This document shows positions 22,179 through 34,451 of a stretch of DNA of 64,000 nt, in pieces. How positions within the stretch are numbered: position 1 is the first letter of the stretch; each line of letters opens with the position of its first letter. A model generated the notes under the pieces. That model worked only from the letters and a program-made list of their open reading frames with translations, had not been told where the DNA came from and did no database searches. Source of the DNA: Perkinsus olseni. Its lineage: Eukaryota > Perkinsozoa > Perkinsida > Perkinsidae. The stretch is taken from the NCBI GenBank assembly GCA_013115135.1, contig JABANP010000227.1:1-64000 (forward strand), written 5' to 3'. The translations under genes and the position numbers were made by a program.

Positions 22179-22537
22179 ATTATTCTCACTTCGCGATGTT
22201 GAATCGTCGAGATTTTCTGTTAAGATCGACATCCGCCGTGTCGCGTTGTAAGAGCCACTCAGAGTTGGTTTAATATTCTGAAATAATACCTAATTCGTGA
22301 TTTTGTATTTCGTAGCTGCCGGCTATTAGCTGGGAGACCCGTACATGGTAAGGCAGTGGCTGGTTACGCATACACCACTCGCGATCGTATTGGAGGTCGT
22401 AGTAGCACTCTGATCGCCTGGCGGCTATGCGCTGGGGACGAAGCTGCGATGAGAGCCTTCTTGCGGGCGTTCGATAGAATACCAGATTGACGGTCTAACG
22501 AGTGGTTGTTTGTTGGAGAAAGTGTGGTATCTCCCAA

Positions 22538-22729
22538 ATGGCCTTGTCGTCCGGTCGGACACGACTCATGGCGGCCTCCTCCTCTTCTCGAGGGAGTATC
22601 CTAGCCGCCATTGACAATCGAGTGGTCGACGGCAAGTTCAAGCTGTTGGAGAGAAGCCTGGCCAAGGCAGTGGATCGGACGGCTATACAGCGGACCAAGC
22701 AGCTAGCGGACGCCTACCTAGACGAGTAA
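22538..22729 (+). CDS. small basic protein or last exon, unknown
   Basis: 63-residue frame MALSSGRTRLMAASSSSRG.. ending LADAYLDE. The Ser/Arg-rich start could be a mitochondrial leader, followed by a helical, charged C-terminus. It may instead be the terminal exon of a gene with an upstream exon near 22400-22490 (STLIAWRLCAGDEAAMRAF). The two readings cannot be separated here. Confidence 0.4.
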   Translation: MALSSGRTRLMAASSSSRGSILAAIDNRVVDGKFKLLERSLAKAVDRTAIQRTKQLADAYLDE

Positions 22730-23114
22730 TACGGTGGGAGGGGGGCACCGGGCTGGGTCATTCGGAGGAACGCGTCGGATTCGCGACGTTTGATGTCCCA
22801 AATTGCTGACGAGTGGTAACGGGAGTGAATGTTAGTGTGCGAGCCGTGCGGGTATTATTTCAACCGCATTTGGTGGAAGAACATCGGCTGTTGTCGCGTC
22901 ATTGAGGTTAAGTGGTCCCTCTGAAGCGGCCTGTATGCAGTACCTTGGAAGTAGCGAGCGGAACAACCTAGGTGCGGAGGCCGCCGCACTGAGTTTCCCT
23001 TAGCCACAGGCCGGAAGGGCTGCCGTATGATTTTGTCTGTCTTGTGCTGATACGAGTAGCCCTCTTTAGTCACCGACTGTCGAATGGGGAATACTATGCT
23101 TTCTCTCTGCAGGT

Positions 23115-25035
23115 ATGATCGGGTATGTCGGACGAATGAATCCAACAGCATCATCTGTCGGCTTATACGAAGCTCACAGGAGAGAGCAGAGGCCCTTTTT
23201 CGACCAGGGCGGTCACCCTCTATCAGGACTTGCTGCACCAGTACCTCTAGCGGCAGATGGTCCTCCTTCATGTGGTATTTGACCTCAGAGTCATCGAGCC
23301 GGAAGGTTTGCACGCATGCGCAGTGTCGCTGCTGGAGTACCGGCGTCCGGAGTTGTACCCGTACGCGGTGGGCTTCGCTCGGAAGCTGGCTCTTCATCCG
23401 GTCTGTACGGCCGAGTTCGCAACCAAGTCGCCCTTTTCAAGAAAGGTAATTAGTGGACAGGGAATCTTTCGAGTGTGGGGACTCAGCGCATCTTCGTTAC
23501 GGTACTAGGCCTCTGTGACGAAGTGGTGGAGTTTGCTCCGCGAAGCTGTCAACTCGGGATAGTGAAATATTCACTGCACAGTACGGTGCCGAGTTCGAAC
23601 ACCAGGCCCGGCGTTTCTCCTTCAAAAATTATAATATAGCGCCACTCGCTTCGTTCGCTTCGCAATTCTCGGTGCTTTGCGTGCTCTCAGGGCTACTCAG
23701 TATCACTACGCCACGTCGTTGGTGCTTCTGAAGCAGTCGGGTCACTGGGATCTCGCGGAGCAGGTATTAGGTCGAGAGGAAGCAGCCCCTCACAAAATGC
23801 TGATCATCTCAGTTTTTTGAGGAAGCGCAGAAGTACGAGTGGAATTCTGAGCGACCGATCGGCTGGACGTCGATTCTGCAAACCCCGGCGATATTCATTC
23901 CGGATCTTCGCCCTCCACAAGTATGGTGGGACAGTCAAGAAGACCTGTCAATGAATGAGGTGGCGGGTGTGGGAATCGAACCTGGGTGCTCATAGGACCC
24001 CTTAGGTACTTCTGGAGAACCGAGCTGTTATAGAAAGGGAACTCCGTGCTTCGCTCCGCGGTGTAGGGGAGGCTTGTCAGTCGTTAGTTTTCATGAGGCG
24101 AACTTCAGGTGCGATGGACCATGCAGGATGTACAGCCAATGCTGACTGATCCTGGCGGGAAGTGGCAGCAGTACCAGCTCTACACGGAGAGGGCCCCGAC
24201 GGCTTTTTCTGACGTCAGTCGGTTGCACAGCAGACCGTCAACGAGGTCATTACTTTAGTCCATTTTCCCGAAAACATCGCGGAGGTTGATCAAGGCGTTG
24301 CCGGGGAGGACGCGGGCGACGAAGAGCTTTCAAGGCCTGCCCTATGTTTCGTATAATAATGAAGAGATTACCATCATCCGCATGACGCCGGGTAGGGTAT
24401 TTCCCAAGGTGATGAGCAGCCAGCAGAGTCCGCAGGCACCAAGGTGGTTCGTCACAACGGTGGCAGCAATGCTCGATTGACCAGCATCATGGGCCTTATT
24501 GGCTGTGAAGGCGTCTGGGTGGGCTGCGGAGACGACGAGAGGGAGATCAAGCCTGGCGAGATCATCACCTTTGACGATAGTGAGCAGCCCCTGGACTAGC
24601 AGCAAAATCTGTCTTTTGGCCTTCCCTGAACCACATCAACCTCGGGCCCCTTTCTCAGGTGTTGATCATTGGTATCGTCATGATGGCAACGAAGAGCACT
24701 GGCACATTGTGGTTGGGACGATGCATCCAGACCTGCTGCAAAAACCCTGGATATTTACCAAGTCCGTATCAGACTTCGGCCTCGTGATTGTGATTATAAG
24801 ACCGGTATCAGTTGTTTCAACGGTCATACGGAGTTCGAGAAGATAAGGCTTGATAAGCTGCAGGAGTACAAGAAAATGGCGGACGAGATTGGGTAGAAGG
24901 AAATACTGCATGCACGCTTTGTCGTCTCGCGTGTGGTGCAGTTACGAGTACCCCGTGAAGGGCCTCTGGGACCCCGACCTTCGCGGTATGTACCTGCCGA
25001 CTCCGGGCAAGTTCGAGAGTTTGGCCAGCTCGTGA
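23115..25035 (+). CDS. aspartyl/asparaginyl beta-hydroxylase family protein
   Basis: Fe(II)/2-oxoglutarate-dependent hydroxylase fold. The N-terminal helical part (ELYPYAVGFARKLALHP, YATSLVLLKQSGHWDLAEQ) leads into SILQTPAIFIPDLRPPQVWW near 23890. The strand continues through LTDPGGKWQQYQLYTER (24150), GLPYVSYNNEEITI (24340) and MTPG, joining through an intron to TKVVRHNGGSNARLTS (24440) with the first iron His. GCGDDEREIKPGEIITFDDS (24530) joins VDHWYRHDG with the second His, and HWHIVVGTMHPDL is the Ig-fold end of the catalytic domain. The tail ends at the TGA at 25033-25035. Most introns are 48-58 nt GT-AG and phase-consistent; one around 23950-24110 is longer and contains a tRNA-like B-box. 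The ATG lies two bases after TTTCTCTCTGCAG, a likely trans-splice acceptor. The substrate is unknown. Confidence 0.82.
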
Positions 25036-26034
25036 GGAGGAGCATGTTCCATCAGTTGTTTCTGCAGGATGAGCTCGTTTGGTTCTGGGAGGGTTGAGTA
25101 GATGACTGGATTTTGACCGGGGCAGTCATTTTAGGGGGGTTCCCATTCTATCATAGAGGGAGGCAAAATGATTTTCTTTAGAAAACGAACTTGAGCAGTG
25201 GCTTCCTGGGCTACTTTCTGTGCTCAATAAACTTGGCCTAGACTCATCCCGCTTGAAACAAGATAAATCGGTGGTAGTCTGACTAAGCCGGTGTTCGGCG
25301 TTGGACTTGAAACTCACACACACCTTGACGCTCAGCTGGCGATGTCGTTACTCTATTATGAAGAACTCAGGTATCAAACAAACCGTCATCTGTGACGTGC
25401 TGGTATAAAAGGCGTGTCGGGCCCGGGGTCATAGAGTCAGTCGAGTACCACTACGGAGGCCGACTTAGTCTTAAAACGAACGCGGCAGAGAGCGGGGAGC
25501 CCTGAGCAGACTAGTCCGACTGAGTGCGCCATCATTTAAGCTTCACTTTTGACCTACCTTAAAAGGAGACGAGCGAAGCCGAGCTTCAGGGCTCACCTCA
25601 CTACGAAGCGTCTAATAATGAACCCATCATGATGATGGCAGTGCTGCTCTTATAGAGCATCGCTCAAGATGCTGTCGCCGTAGCACACAATGGGCTCGCC
25701 CTTGATACGGGAAGCCTACCGCTAAACTCAACAGCTACTGAGAAAGCTACTCATGCCGTGTGTGTTACTTTAGACCCCAACGCGGACAGTACGGCTTAGT
25801 TAGACCAGAATCGAGGTCCCTTTCCGAGTGGGAGTAGTTGAGCCGAAAAGAATGTTGCTCGAGGAGCGAGGCCATCGTCAGCTGGGAACGTCCTTTCTTC
25901 CCAGCCGAATCCGCTCCCACAGCTGCGTCGTTGTAACTGAGAACCTCGCTGGAGCGAAGGCTTTGAGCATGGAGGTGCTGGTGAGATTACCGATTAGTTT
26001 CAGCTTCAGTATTTATCGTTGGTAAACTCCGAAC
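25036..26034. other. intergenic with dispersed repeat
   Basis: Holds the inverted repeat copy at 25200-25325 and otherwise no convincing gene. A plus-strand frame at 25828-26025 starts near ATG 25828 but looks like chance. Confidence 0.5.
25200..25325 (-). repeat. dispersed repeat, copy 2 (inverted)
   Basis: Reverse complement of 1580-1690 with only a few differences over about 110 bp. Two such similar copies 24 kb apart imply recent spread of a short non-coding element. Confidence 0.88.
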
Positions 26035-26577
26035 ATGTCGACTATCACTCATATGGTATCCTTCAAGCTGAGGGAGGGCGTATCAGAAGAGACGATCAAC
26101 GAGCTCACTGCCAAATGCTTGTCGATGAGAGACAGCATCCCCGTTGTTAAGGACCTTCAGGTGGGCACTGTGGCACGCCAACGGACTCCGAAGACACCGT
26201 ATAACTCTCTTCTAGCGACGGTTAGATTTTTCCGAAAAGCCCATGAGGGAGGCGTTGAATATCATCTACTCGATGGGATCCATGCTGCCGACACCCCGAA
26301 AGACTGAGCGTCTTTGTGGCAAGCACGGGGCTGCATGGTTTGCTGGTAGGTTCATCGGGACCTAGGCTTGGATCCCGCGAGAAATCAGGATTTCATGCTG
26401 GTTGTGAAATTTGGTGAAGTCGAGGGTTACCAGAGCTACGCTACTAACCCGATACACTTGGGCATCATCGAGAACTTCATCAAGCCGGCAACTGTGCCAG
26501 GTAACAGCTAGAGGTGTCAGAATATTCGCAATTCCCTCCCCTCAGGCTCTCGGTCGGCGATGCAGTTCAAGTGCTAA
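26035..26577 (+). CDS. Dabb-domain protein, copy C
   Basis: Exons 26035-26160, 26350-26500 and 26546-26577, the same 126, 151 and 32 nt as copy B, giving 102 residues. It starts MSTITHMVSFKLREGVSEET, has a second exon with HRDLGLDPARNQDFMLVVKF and ends SRSAMQFKC with TAA. The first intron has a normal GT donor. The copy lies 6 kb from copy B with unrelated genes between, so the family spread by dispersed rather than strictly tandem duplication. Role unknown. The barrel normally forms a dimer with a ligand pocket. Confidence 0.9.
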
Positions 26578-27233
26578 GTTACTCCATCAAACCAGCAGTG
26601 ACTTTTCTCCAAGAGTTGGGTTGTGTTGAATGTGAAATAAGCAAACCTCCGTGCCTCGAGTTAACAACAACTCCTTGGCCGGGGCAAGTCTCTGGCTCAG
26701 AGGTGATCGCATCACGCGGAGACTTGCCAACTTCTTCCTCTACCTCTCTTGCCACCCCCTGTCTCCTCCTTCGCACTGCAAATCTAATACAAATATACCT
26801 TCTTCTGTTCCGATACGTAACCGTCAAGGTGTGAGATAGGTTTCACAGATAAGGGTTCAACCAAAACAGACTTTAGAATTGGACAACCCCTTAAACCAAA
26901 AGTCTCGGCCGCAGTAGCCCAATAGCCTCAAATCACGTCCTTTACGTTGCACAAGGAAGTTCGATAATTAGTCAAGTTCGAGAACCGCCATGGGTAACTC
27001 TGAGAACACTACACAGCGAGGATGACTGAATCGGCATTGTGAGGAGTAAAGGTACAGCGGCATAATCGGCCGTCTCAAAACAAGTGTTCATCATCATCAT
27101 AGTGGGGCGTGCAATGTACTAGTACACCTCTAAGTTGGTCTAATCGTCACCGAGGGAAGGTCCCGTCTATCCTGTTATACAGTGTGGTGTAGCGAATTAG
27201 TAAGGAAAAGAGATACGCAGTTATCACGGAAGG
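26578..27233. other. intergenic
   Basis: No coding, repeat or RNA signal was seen in these 650 bp. Confidence 0.45.
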
Positions 27234-27952
27234 TTACGGACTTGACTGGACATCCAGAAAATACTGTCGGGAGCTCTCGGGAGTCTCGAGGGCAGGGCCA
27301 GCGGTGTTGCCGAGAACCACCGCTCCACTTGGCATGATTGGGAGGTTGGGTCTCATCGCCAGAGCCTGAAGAGGAGGTTCGGATCTCACAAAGATACTCA
27401 GCTTACTGGAGGCCCCCAAAGGAAGTAGGTCATGGTGATCATGGTCGCTACGAAGGCCAAGGCAATCTTGAGGAAGAGTTGACAGCGTGCTCGACATCGA
27501 GAGTCGCCGCTGTCATCCTCGGAAGGGTTCGACACGATACTGGGCTGGGCCAAGCGATCCTCGGCCAGTAGCTTGCGGCGGAGCTCGCTGTCCGCTCTGT
27601 GGTGAGACTCGCACCTGGGAGGGATGAGGGTGACGAAATCGACATAGTCAACACTTTCCGCAACGGCGATGTCCGGAGGACGTAGTGATTGCTGCCCACC
27701 GAAATAACGGACGAATATTTACTCGGCAAGCCAGCATCCGTAGGCAGGGCTGCTTCGCCATAGGGTCTCCTCAACCGGGACGCGGCGACGGCGGAAGAAG
27801 TCGAGGGCACCTGGAAAAGCCACTCGTCCGACCAAGCACGACCGAGATCTCACCTGCTGTCGCATTCTGTCGTCAGGCCGTAATGATGGGTCGATGGGAG
27901 AGGGCGGACTTGGAGACCGAGGCCGCCTTGCGGGTTGGGGTTCGCTGGACAT
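27234..27952 (-). CDS. single-pass membrane protein, unknown
   Basis: Starts MSSEPQPARRPRSPSPPSP, a disordered Pro/Ser-rich N-terminus, followed by a GTGAGA donor. Later exons carry the acidic linker VESVDYVDFVTLIPPR and LRRKLLAEDRLAQPS, then one hydrophobic span, CQLFLKIALAFVATMITMTY (about 27470-27410). A phase-0 GTAAGC donor joins the last exon (ALAMRPNLPIMPSGAVVL to DVQSSP) ending at the TAA at 27234. The topology resembles a tail-proximal anchored protein with a 40-residue lumenal end. The family is not recognised, and the first intron is only approximate. Confidence 0.55.
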
Positions 27953-28087
27953 GACGAGCCTATCGAGTACTGCCGCTATTTCCCTTCTAATTCACCAGTC
28001 AACTCCACAGCAACGACAGAGCACATAAAAATAGGCAAGACTGTTATGGTACAATAATAATCCTGTGCTGTCACTGCTGCAATATTA

Positions 28088-31000
28088 TCACTTCTTCCGA
28101 GACCTCGACGGTGGAGGCCCTGGTCCATCAGCATGTCGATGCTTCTTCTGCTGGCCTCCTCCTGCTGCGCTGGCCGAGTTCCTGGGCGACACAGGCATCC
28201 TCGGGGCTATACTGGCGTTGGCTGGAGCGTATTTCCCGAAGAGTGCTCGGGCCACCTCTTCCCTCGAGACAATGTGCTCGCCGCCAAAGTACTTGGGCTT
28301 CCTCGAGAAAGGGTGCAGGACGACCGAACTGAGGGCTTGATGGAAGAATCTGCTGCCCCATTCGTCCAGACAATCTCGCCAAGTCCAGAGCCTTCTCTTG
28401 CGCACATAATGGCGGACCTTCAGGGAGACGTCCTTGAGAGTCATCCTCTTACTCTTATAGGAGAACAGAGCGTTGATGTCGCCGAATCTAATGTACTTGA
28501 AAAATATGAGCTCGGCCGGCTTGTCATTCTTTGCTGTCTTCTTTGGTCTTGAATCGGTCGGACAGGGACATGTCCTCTCCAGTGGGGTCCAGAAAGATGA
28601 AGGCGTAGACCTCCTCAAACAACTGCTGGGTTAAATTCACCACGATCGGCGCCAAGTTCACCGTCACAGCATCGTAGATGTGCCACCTCTGACCATTGTG
28701 CTGGACAATACGGTCTTGCCCTCGGAACTGCAGCAGACTTGTGCCCTTTGAGTGGGCGCCTTTGACGATCTGCATTCCCTCGCTCCCCGTTACAGTGATG
28801 TCTCTGAGTTCAAACGAGAACATCATGGGATGCCCAGGGTCCGAGTGAGCGAAGACGTGAGTGCCTGCAGCGTCGTCGAGCTTCAACCTCAGAAAGACGC
28901 TGTCAGCGTGGGCCAGATTCATCGAAAGCTCCCCCACAGTGTACTCGATGACCAGCTTCGACCCCGAGGGTGAGCCATCACCGAAGTCCTCCGACACCAC
29001 GTCCGAGATCTCCGACCGTAACCGCTTGAGCTCGCCAGGGGATATTCGCTCAGTGAGCGTCACTGGTGCATCAGGCGACTCAGTGTAGGGCTGCGCACTA
29101 CGGGAGTTCTCGTCGTCCTCGTCCTCGTCCTCGCCGTCACCATCATCCTCATGCGTTCCTGGACGGTAGAGCAAGCACTCCGTGATGACCGAGACAACCT
29201 GATGGAAGGAGAGGTCGTCGGCCGCCAAGAAGATCCGCTCGACGCAAGCCTGCACGCTGGAGTCGCCCACTGGGAGGATGTCCGCAGTGCCCCGGAGGGT
29301 GAAGGTGGAGAGCTCTGTAACAGACTTGAGGGCATCGTCATAGGAGCCGCTCCAGGCCACACCACAGGGCTTCGTCGAACCCACCAGACCACGGAGACCA
29401 TCCAGGGTGAGGGCCAGTGTCAGTCTAAGGTTGCTGCTATTATCGACCCCAGTGGCGCTGGTGCGATGGCCGCGGACTTCGGCGACGGCCTCCCCGATGC
29501 ACAGCACCAACTGAGCGCCATTGGGGAGCTTGCCGGCGATGGAGTCCTCCTCTCCCTCGTTGGGGTCGATGTCCTCATCGAAGCCCAACTCATCGTTGGT
29601 TATGATGGCCTTCACGATCTGCTTCCAAGGGTAGGCCCCAAGGCGGATCTCCTCGACACTCGCAGCTGCCACGGAAAGGTTGAAGGGTGGCAGGGGTGGT
29701 AGAGGGGTGTCGTCACCATGCTGGCGCACCCACCACGTCCGACCCTCCCCTTGACGATAGTCCTCGTCGTAGACCGCATGAGCTGCCAGCAGCCTACAGC
29801 CACACTTGAACTCCTCTCCACAAGGAGTGCTGGGAGTCGTCGAGAGAGTTGACGTGTCCTCATGCTCGATCGTAGCCGCCTTGCCGTCGGCAGCCGCAGC
29901 GTAGTGGCAGTTGAGCTGCACATCGCTGACCCTTAGGACAGCCGAGGCGCTGCGACCGACGAGCATGACGGCACTCCAGGCCTTCTCGATGCGGACGTGG
30001 AGAGGTTCTTCTTCTTCCTCCCCCTCATCCTCGCCAGCGTCGTCATCATAGGAAGCAGCCTCAGGGCGCCGAGCCATCGCCTCCGCCCTGCACATTTTAT
30101 CATGGTACTTGAGACCCTCGACGAAGCGCTCTCTCCATCGGTTCATCATCTTGAAGAACTGATCCACGTTGAGGAGGGTCATCCGCATGCAGCGTTGGAT
30201 CACCGGCGACCAGCAAATCCGAGTACCATGGAGGCCAAGGTAGAGGAGGGCAACCTCATGGGGGTCGTCCGACACTCGAGACCGACCAGCGCCGAAAGTG
30301 GGCACCAGATTTGAATGCAAGGTCAGGGTGACGTCCTCGATCTCGATGAAGGGGGCCACGTTGCGGAGAGGGTAGGGGTTGTCCGAGGGCGTGCAGAAAG
30401 CGCAGTGCCTCTCGAATGTGGGAGTAAGGCGATGGGGGCGGACGACTTCGAAGCCGATCACGGCATTCCGGATAGAGCCCACTATGCTGCCGGTGGCACA
30501 GGAGGAGTCGGTCGCTAGACTGATCTCCGAGGCCCCACACCGCCAGGCTCCGCACTTGCAGGTTATCTCCGAGAGGAGGATATTGAAGGCGACCTTGATG
30601 TTGCCGAAGATGTTGTTGGCTGAGACCCCGGTGGCACTGGTCGTTCTGAAACGTCTGTGCATGTTCGTAGAAAGGGAGCGCTTCTTATGGCCGGAAGTGT
30701 TGAGGGACACCTTCACGTTCTGACCGTTGATCTGGTAGAAGTCCCTCGGGGAGCCGATGAGCTGCAGCACCATGGGGATGTGGAACTCCGGTACAACACA
30801 GAAGCTGAGCTGCTGGTTGCCAGTCGAGGCCGAGTCCCGGAACTCAGCCGACCAGGAGATGCAGACCGGAGGGTCCACGGTGTCCCTCATGGCGTCGGGA
30901 GAGCTTGGCAGATTGTGCACCAACAACCGCAGCTGCACCGAGTTCACGTGGGAAATCGAGGACCCCGCCCCCCATCTCAATGTGGGGTTGGTGAACTCGG

Positions 31001-34000
31001 CGTCGAACTGGGCGTAGACGGGCTTATCTAGGATGCCCTCCCCCATAGAGTAGACGGCGGAGTTCTTGATGAGACCTGGCTTGAGGTCCTTGAGGTACTC
31101 AAGGCCCTTCATGTAAGCTGCTATCTTGTCGATGACGTAGGAGTCGATGTCCCACAGATTGGAACCACCTCGACCTCCGCTGCTGCTGCTGGCAGAACCA
31201 TTGGTGTTCTTCCGCTGTGGCTGGTCCAAACACCAGGGTTCAGTGAGCCACTGTGCGAGGACGGGGTCCTGCTTCCGGTCCAGGGCGGGTAGGACCAAGG
31301 CCGGCGAGCCCGTAGCACCGTGGGTGTTGAAGACCAGGCGGGCCACTATAGGGTCGGCTGTGAGGAGCTGCAGAGGCTCCAGCCCACGGACCGCCCACGT
31401 GAAGCACATGCCAGACAGGAACTCAACTGAGAGGACCATCCGGAAGGGGCTCGGGGATCGGGCCAGGGTCGGGTGCCTCGATCGGCTTCAATGCCGGCAT
31501 GGTGTCGTCGCTACCGCTGCGAGTGGCTCTCCTAGGGGCAGGGGGATGTCTTCCCAACGCTGTGGCGGCCTCGAACTCTACCAGGAGGTCCTCCAGGATG
31601 TGCTGCAGCTCGGTCAGACGACACGACACTGACAAAGCATTCTCAAAGGCCGCAATCTCAGGGCTCACAGTCTCCGTACCGAGCACCACGACCGCCCTCG
31701 TGCCCTCATCAAGAAGGGCGAAGTGGGCCTCCGGTAGGCAGGCCGTGATGACCTTGGGGAGCATCTGGACGATAACAGCGGTGAGCGTGAGCTCCATCTC
31801 CTTTGTGTCCTTCAGGTAGGTGAAGTGGATGGCCTCCGGAGGAGAGGCAGATACCGGACTTCTCGAGGGGCTCGGGCATATCGCCATCAACACCGCCGAA
31901 ATCATCAAAGCTAAACCGCCGCTTCTTGCCAGTGGAGGGGTTACCCAAAAGAATCCGCATCGCACCGCAAAGATCGACGGCCAGGTCTCTGAGGGGTCCC
32001 TTGGGGGGCCCTGTGCTGGTGAACTCGCGATCGAAAGCACGGTAGGCTTCGACCGCTCCCGCCGCCAGGACGGCTGCCTCCCTGATGCTGCACTCAGCAG
32101 TGAGGGCCAGCTTCCTGTTACGGTCCTTGGACCGTCGCACCCACTCTGGAAGTTGGGTAACCCACAGTCTGAAGGTCCGAAGAGCCCGGGAAGGCTCTCC
32201 TGGGTAGCGAGGCACCGGCCGACACCAGTCTCGGTTGACCTTGACGTCGTCCAGAGGGGTCGTTGGGGTCACGACGGTAGCAGGAGACCTTGATGTGGAG
32301 GTCGTTCCTCATGGACAGACAGCCGGCAATGGAGGCCCGACAGACGGCGATGTGCATGCTGTCTTTAGTCGGGCCCATGGCGAGCTCCAAGCTACTCATC
32401 TTGATGGGAGGTGTGCCTGGGATGGGGAGGTCGGCCACGACGTTGGTGCCGACGAAGAGCATGGACTTGAACTGAGGGGGGTCCAGGAAGACTCGAGTGC
32501 CGGTGTCCACCACCTCCGGGAACCGATCGACGTCGTGGACGGCCGCCTCGATGAGGTAGTTGATGCAGCCGAAGAGGGCGTCGTCGAATTTGGTGACGGC
32601 GTCTGTGAAGAGGACCGCGATAGGGAGCGCTCCTCGCGCCGGGCACTGAGCCGAGACGTTCTTGACAAAGTCGGGGACGACCGGGAAGGGCCCCAGGGGT
32701 CTGGACAGCTGCGGGAACACCGAGAGGGGCACCCAGACGTCGATCCGCTTGGCCGTTATGAGCTTCTGATTGGCGCCATCGACACCGTAGAGGACCGGCG
32801 CGTCAACGCTCAAGACGAACTTCCACTGCTGATCATCGAACATGAGGAAGCCCTTCTTGGCAAGGAGATGCTGACCAGACCCCAAGTGGATTTCGACCGA
32901 CCGGGCATGCAGGCGAACCCTGATCGGGTCTGGGACGTACCGGTAGGGGACAGCTTCCTTGTCAGGAACCCGGCGGCAGAGCTCCCAGGCGTAGTACTGC
33001 TTCACGATCTCATTTCGCCGTACTATCTTCCAGGGCTTCTTGACTGACTTGAAGACGTCACTAAGATGGTCTATCGCCTTGAACCAGGCTATGAAGCTCT
33101 CTGGCGCGATGAGGCCCCAGAGGGTGTGCACATCAACGTCGATGTAGATGCCGCGGCCGTGCACTTCTACGCAGCCGCCGGGCGGCGGGTCCAACCTCAG
33201 CGCTGTCTTGCGCTCACCCTCCAGGTCGATGTCGTCCAGCTGCAGCGAGGAAGGGATCTTGATCTCATAGTCGGGCCAGCTCCCTTCCGAATGCAGGACG
33301 TCCGGTCACGTTGCTGCCAATGACCTCGCAGCGACCGACGGCGAGGTCGGACACGCTGACCACCAGCGAGGCGACGGTGAAGGTGCAGCTGACGGCAGGC
33401 ATGCTCGGGTCTATAACGTCTTTCTCTGGAGGGTCACCAGAGACGTCGGGATCTGGCTTCTCGATGAGGGGGCCGATGGCCAGCAGTGATTCGCGGAAGA
33501 GGAGCACCGGTACCTCCACCCGCAGGGCGTCGGCAGCGATCTGGACTTCCGGAACCTCCCGACTAACGTTGGAGCTGAGGGAGCACCGAGGCAGGTGGAG
33601 CACCTCCCAGCGGTCTGGCTTGAGACTAGACTGACCCTCGAGACGCACGGACTGCCACTTCACCTGGGGACACAGGGCCGGCCTTGGCGAGGGAGAACTC
33701 CTCTACGACCACACAGTAGGATACTCGACTCCTGTCCACACCTAGATGGCGGCCCGGCAGAGTGAGGCGGAGGTTGATGATGCCGATGTTGATGAAGCAG
33801 CTTCTAAAGAGGAGCTCCTTCCACCATGACGCCCCGCCAGAGTCCTCAGTGGGCGCGTCTGCTCTCTTCCGGCGCCGGGCTGCGGGGTCCTTCTTAGGGA
33901 TTTCGAGAATGTCGACGGCGATGTCGATCGAGGGAACGACAAGGCCCCGGTTCCAGAGGCTGATTCCCAGCGGGCCAACCTTCGCGGACACTTTCATCGT

Positions 34001-34324
34001 CCCGTTGACAGTAGTGAGGTCGACCTCAGCGCCGCCGCCAGAGGGCCGTTTCAGCACGAAGTCGGCTAATGTCCGCCTCAGCAGAATCTTCAGCACTACC
34101 TCCACCAGCCAATAGTAGACGGAAGGGAAGACAAGGGCCGTCAAAATGGCACAGATGGCGGTTAGGGTTGCCGCCTTCAACGGCAATGTCACAAAATATG
34201 TGAGGAAGCAGTCCCATAGCCCCCATAGGGCCGTACTGGGGCAATCCTGTCGACAGAATAGTCGTTGAATTAGTGACAATAAATTCTGAAGGGTTATGGT
34301 ACTGTGAGAGGCACTCGAACTCAA
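28088..34324 (-). CDS. bridge-like lipid-transfer protein (BLTP2/SABRE/FMP27-like)
   Basis: A protein of roughly 2000 residues. These proteins form long hydrophobic grooves that move lipids between membranes at contact sites. The N-terminus has a hydrophobic anchor (LKAATLTAICAILTALVF, about 34180) followed by beta-rich repeats. One uninterrupted exon of 971 residues spans 31439-28524. The C-terminal region has the family's NLAPIVVNLTQQLFEEVYAF near 28640 and FFKYIRFGDINALFSYK near 28480, then TWRDCLDEW and a basic, Gly/Pro-rich end at 28088. Frame changes are explained by short introns at 33335-33284 (52 nt) and 32288-32240 (49 nt), with others near 31900-31840, 31520-31435 and 33710-33665. 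One near 28,530-28,590 has no good intron. No in-frame ATG opens the first exon, so the start is uncertain. Assignment to BLTP2 rather than a sister family is tentative. Confidence 0.75.
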
Positions 34325-34451
34325 TCCGGCGGAGGTCAGAATGGAGACAATGCTGATAAGGGAACGTGTGACTGCTGGACAGCGATGAAGAAAGTGCAGC
34401 CACTTGGTAAGGGCGTCCCCTCAGATCAACTGTACTCTGCACAAAACTGAC

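Noticed and set aside
24735..24850. Frameshift in the hydroxylase gene at an A5 run
   Set aside because: A 50-nt GT-AG intron ending TATCAG joins the two frames in phase, so no break is needed.
28560..29600. General rule that every CCC-C is a +1 frameshift site, as in Perkinsus mitochondria
   Set aside because: Several CCCC runs in the 971-codon exon, including GAC CCC AAC near 29,560, are read without a shift.
32235..33047. 270-codon plus-strand open frame (also 29151-29702, 31820-32293)
   Set aside because: Antisense shadows of the lipid-transfer gene: the minus strand shows conserved beta-repeat protein and correct splice joins, while the plus frames are low-complexity Asp/Gly/Val text.
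31840..33340. Four supposed C-run frameshifts in the lipid-transfer gene
   Set aside because: Introns of 49-88 nt with GT-AG ends and matching phase explain the sites near 33300, 32260, 31880 and 31480.
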